Origin: RUG572 sp964386385
Lineage (GTDB): Bacteria; Verrucomicrobiota; Kiritimatiellia; RFP12; UBA1067
Length of the DNA stretch: 64,000 nt
Assembly: GCA_964386385.1 (NCBI GenBank)
Contig: CAYLRN010000012.1
Span: 1-64,000 of the forward strand
Direction: 5' to 3'
Shown: positions 62,401 through 64,000 of the stretch, in pieces
How the letters are laid out: each line of letters opens with the position of its first letter
How positions within the stretch are numbered: the first letter of the stretch is position 1
Notes under the pieces: generated by a model
What the model was told of the DNA's origin: nothing
What the model saw: only the letters and a program-made list of their open reading frames with translations
Database searches by the model: none
Position numbers and translations under genes: made by a program

Positions 62401-63289
62401 AAGTCTCCGCCACGTTTGTGGCGAGGATTATCCGGCGTCTTGCGGACGGCCTGAACGCCCGCTGCTGTTCGCCGGCGGGAAGGGAGGCGAGAAGGGGGAT
62501 GATGTCGTCGAAGTCGCCGCGCACGTCGCGCAGGACGTCGGCGGTTTCGCGGATGTCGCGTTCGCCGGGGAGGAAGACGAGGACGTCGCCGTCGCGCGGG
62601 AGCGTCCGCACCGCCGCCGCGACGTCGCGCGGCAGGTCCCGCTCCTCGTCTTCGGGCGGCGGCATGTGGCGGATTTCGATCGGGAAGAGGCGGCCGGGTA
62701 CGGAGATGCGCGGCGCGTCGTCGAAGAAGCGGCAGAAGAGGTCCACGTCCAGCGTCGCGGAGGAGACGATCACCTTCAGGTCCTTCCGCCGCGAGACGGC
62801 GCGCTTGAGGATGCCGAGGAGAAAGTCGATGTTAAGCGAGCGCTCGTGGGCCTCGTCGATGATGATGGCGTCGTATGCGCGGAGGAGCGGGTCGGAGCGC
62901 GTCTCCGCGAGCAGGACGCCGTCCGTCATGAATTTTACGCGGGTCTCGTCGGAGACGCGCCGGCCGAAGCGGTGCTGGTAGCCGACGATTCCGCCGACTT
63001 CCGTGTGGAGTTCCCCGGCCACCCGCTCGGCCACGGTGACGGCGGCCAGACGGCGCGGTTGCGTGCAGGCGATTCTGCGGCCGTTCATGCCAAGTCCGAG
63101 CTCCATCGCCATCTTCGGCAGCTGCGTCGTCTTGCCGGACCCAGTGTCGCCGCAGACGACCACGACCTGGCTGCGCCTTATCGCGGAGAGGATTTCGTCG
63201 CGATGCTCGCATATCGGCAGGTCTGGCGGATAGTTGAGAAAATCCGCAGACGAGGTGAAGTTGCCCTGACTTGAGTCCTGTTCGTTCAT
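59489..63289 (-). CDS. hrpA: ATP-dependent RNA helicase HrpA (DEAH box)
   Basis: About 1266 residues. The DEAH core has Walker A GDTGSGKTTQLP, TQPRRLAAVTVAERV, IIIDEAHERSLN, SSATLD, and motif VI QRAGRCGRLGPG. The long C-terminal region (DUF3418-type) is typical of full-length HrpA. It remodels RNA or RNP, with reported roles in mRNA processing and ribosome rescue in other bacteria. An ATG at 63289 is preferred over the GTG at 63298 because the -10 box ends just before the GTG. Confidence 0.93.
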   Translation of the reverse strand: MNEQDSSQGNFTSSADFLNYPPDLPICEHRDEILSAIRRSQVVVVCGDTGSGKTTQLPKMAMELGLGMNGRRIACTQPRRLAAVTVAERVAGELHTEVGGIVGYQHRFGRRVSDETRVKFMTDGVLLAETRSDPLLRAYDAIIIDEAHERSLNIDFLLGILKRAVSRRKDLKVIVSSATLDVDLFCRFFDDAPRISVPGRLFPIEIRHMPPPEDEERDLPRDVAAAVRTLPRDGDVLVFLPGERDIRETADVLRDVRGDFDDIIPLLASLPAGEQQRAFRPSARRRIILATNVAETSVTIPGIRFVIDSGLARISRYVHRTQVQRLQIEPISQASARQRAGRCGRLGPGVCIRLYSEEDFNGREPFTPPEILRSSLAGVILSMFDLRLGDVAQFPFINPPRPAMVHEGLRELLELGAIERDRDGVPVLSQTGRRLARIPVEPRLARMLVAASENAVLPRVLPVVAALSCDDPRRRPSDEKEREKSAQAHAQFRAPDSDFLGTLKLWRWWQEETAGLSETKARKLAKATYLSYPRMREWRDLVRQLTQLSTRLGLDANGDTGDDAGFHRALLSGLLSKIGHYDPEARDYRGAHGIRFAIHPGSVLAKRQRRKAQVAPDRRKPQTEKPKDASAEWIVAGELVDTSRLFARNAAAIDVGWIESVAGATCRHHVHSPEWDPQSGFVRATEQVTLYGLVIVPARRCDFSRFNPAWARDIFIRRGLVDGEFPQPPAPVRENNGLLNALRRMADKARRPELFDAERLAAHFRNAVPEDVCSATALRKWLAGATRRELALFRLEKKDWWPAEGLSGSDFPETVRIGDARLSLSYRHSPDNPEEDGITCTVRKSDAAALRLWRSDWLVPGALPEKLLWMLSVLPNSVKRVLQPLEDTVSGLMLHLKPGSETLADAVRRVVYSEWGFRIPQDAWDRAQEPPHFRVRFRIRDDATGRVLATSRDLSEALCAAGVEETRTDAVSMAMPSDGGRHVAWDFGTLDETAARGMAGWDVEHHPALHDEGDAVSVRLYSSASAAAAAHELGVTRLCVLAMGREARIPFRSKGMSVTTALFLKTMGYQNEKIADDVLFAAAREAYVANRSPVRDAAEFAKRMDELRCEFNSTQNALAKLVADSLKTAAELSEKAEDEGRYASDTVESVQTQTAWLFFPGFIRFVPFARLMDYPRYLKALSIRLDRARSNPNGDVAKEIRFAPYWNRYVEVATAKKKPRMDARALAEYRWMLEEYRISIFAPEVKASCPVSPKRLDEKWIEAEEV

Positions 63290-63298
63290 TTGCGGCAC

Positions 63299-63309
63299 AT
63301 TATACCATA
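63299..63309 (-). promoter_or_regulatory. Extended -10 promoter of hrpA
   Basis: The minus strand reads ATATGGTATAAT, with the hexamer at complement 63299-63304 and 9 nt to the ATG at 63289. It lies in the gap between the mtaB-type gene and hrpA. Confidence 0.65.
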
Positions 63310-63358
63310 TCGTGAAATCGCGTCGCAGGGCGAGGCTGCTTTCGCCGCGCGATTGGCG

Positions 63359-64000
63359 TCACTGGCGGAATGCCTGCAGGACGTCATGCATGGCGGATTC
63401 GACGCGGAGGCGCACGAGCGAGCGTCGGGGAAGTCCGGGGGGGAGAACGCAGCGCAGATATTCGCCTGTCCATCCGTTGCCGTCGCGTTCGACGCAGACT
63501 TCGACGGCTTGGCCGCGAAACGTCCTGGCGAACGCGACGCGCAGGTCGCGTCCGATGGCGTCCAGCTCCTTCGCGCGGGCGTGTCGGACGCCTGTCGGGA
63601 CGGCTTCGTCCATTGCCGCGGCCGCCGTTCCCGGCCGTTCGGAGTACGGAAAGGCGTGGACGTTCGTGAAAGCGTGGCGGACGAGGAAGGCCATGGTGGC
63701 GGCATGGTCGTCCGCCGTCTCGCCCGGAAACCCGGCGATGACGTCGCATCCCAGCGCGAGGCGCCGGCCGAGGCGTTTTCGCGCCTCGTGGCAGAGGCGT
63801 TCGACGTCCGAGGCGGAATACGGACGGCGCATCCGCTTCAGGACGGCATCCGAAGCGGACTGGAGCGAGAGGTGGATGAAGCGGCAGACGTTGGGATGTG
63901 CCGCGAGGGTGTCGATCAGCCCCCCATCGCAAAGTCCGGGCTCGATCGATCCGAGACGGACCCTGTGCGGCGACGGGCAGGGCAGTTCCGCAAGGGCGGA
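63359..64000 (-). CDS. mtaB: Radical SAM methylthiotransferase, MtaB-type (partial)
   Basis: The frame runs off the right edge; 213 residues of the C-terminal part are present. It reads RVRLGSIEP, then FIHLSLQSASDAVLKRMRRPYS, GCDVIAGFPGET, VHAFPYSERPGTAAAAM and a C-terminal TRAM-like domain. These are typical of tRNA t6A37 methylthiotransferases (MtaB); MiaB and RimO are less likely from the LSLQSASD and YSERPGT forms. The N-terminal Fe-S cluster Cys motifs are outside the window. Confidence 0.82.
   Translation of the reverse strand, partial: SALAELPCPSPHRVRLGSIEPGLCDGGLIDTLAAHPNVCRFIHLSLQSASDAVLKRMRRPYSASDVERLCHEARKRLGRRLALGCDVIAGFPGETADDHAATMAFLVRHAFTNVHAFPYSERPGTAAAAMDEAVPTGVRHARAKELDAIGRDLRVAFARTFRGQAVEVCVERDGNGWTGEYLRCVLPPGLPRRSLVRLRVESAMHDVLQAFRQ

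Overview
The window is GC-rich bacterial DNA. The gene content resembles a host-associated member of the PVC superphylum, most like gut Kiritimatiellota/Lentisphaerota. Supporting signs are a stand-alone prepilin-type protein, several Tat-exported enzymes, many exported glycan-degrading enzymes, paralogous AAA-ATPase/PD-(D/E)XK proteins and a large intracellular-type type 2 IleRS. The assignment is inferred from gene content only; no rRNA or other taxonomic marker is in the window.

Layout. (1) 1-5359 is the right end of an integrated element. It holds the 3' part of a giant phage-type polyvalent protein and ends in a duplicated 3' fragment of a tRNA-Val(UAC) gene, which is the attachment-site scar; the intact tRNA should lie beyond the left edge. 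(2) 5376-10205 is chromosomal housekeeping: a small membrane protein, dGTPase (dgt), then on the minus strand a zinc-ribbon coiled-coil gene, the RNase P RNA (rnpB), cmk and a HAD phosphatase; a low-molecular-weight phosphatase follows on the plus strand. (3) 10294-17508 holds a prepilin-like protein, an exported DHDPS/NAL-family lipoprotein, a YVTN-propeller/di-haem cytochrome protein, an MraY-type transferase and an exported TPR/BatC-like protein. (4) 17538-24260 holds AAA-ATPase copy 1, folE, an exported GH78-like enzyme, upp, thiD and a thiM-like gene. (5) 24272-28314 is a minus-strand operon with overlapping or abutting genes: histidine kinase, NtrC-type regulator, exported CxxC protein, Ser/Thr kinase. 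(6) 28656-33042 holds an exported LamG-like protein, an orphan PotD and a MacB-type permease. (7) 33043-35406 holds a hipA remnant, a perfect 30-bp palindrome and AAA-ATPase copy 2. (8) 35465-39125 holds a leader ORF, mtnN-luxS, an exported TIM-barrel protein and an exported GH13. (9) 39205-54844 is one colinear plus-strand run: ileS, two Tat-exported metallophosphatases, an orphan sugar-type ABC ATPase, nadD, an SGNH-esterase/sialidase fusion, a DUF6259-type glycosidase, two unknown proteins and an exported endonuclease/exonuclease/phosphatase-fold lipoprotein. (10) 54927-59464 holds a GH2 beta-galactosidase with an inserted F5/8C module, an L,D-transpeptidase and azlCD. (11) hrpA and the C-terminal part of an mtaB-type gene close the window on the minus strand.

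Functionally, the window joins host-glycan or plant-glycan harvesting (sialidase/esterase, GH2, GH78, GH13, DUF6259) to salvage pathways (upp, thiD/thiM, luxS/mtnN). The most striking regulatory pattern is a recurrent extended -10 box close to TTTGnTATAAT. It sits only 6-9 nt before the start codon of at least nine genes, so many transcripts should be leaderless. Promoters of the same family further upstream serve genes that have a normal ribosome binding site.
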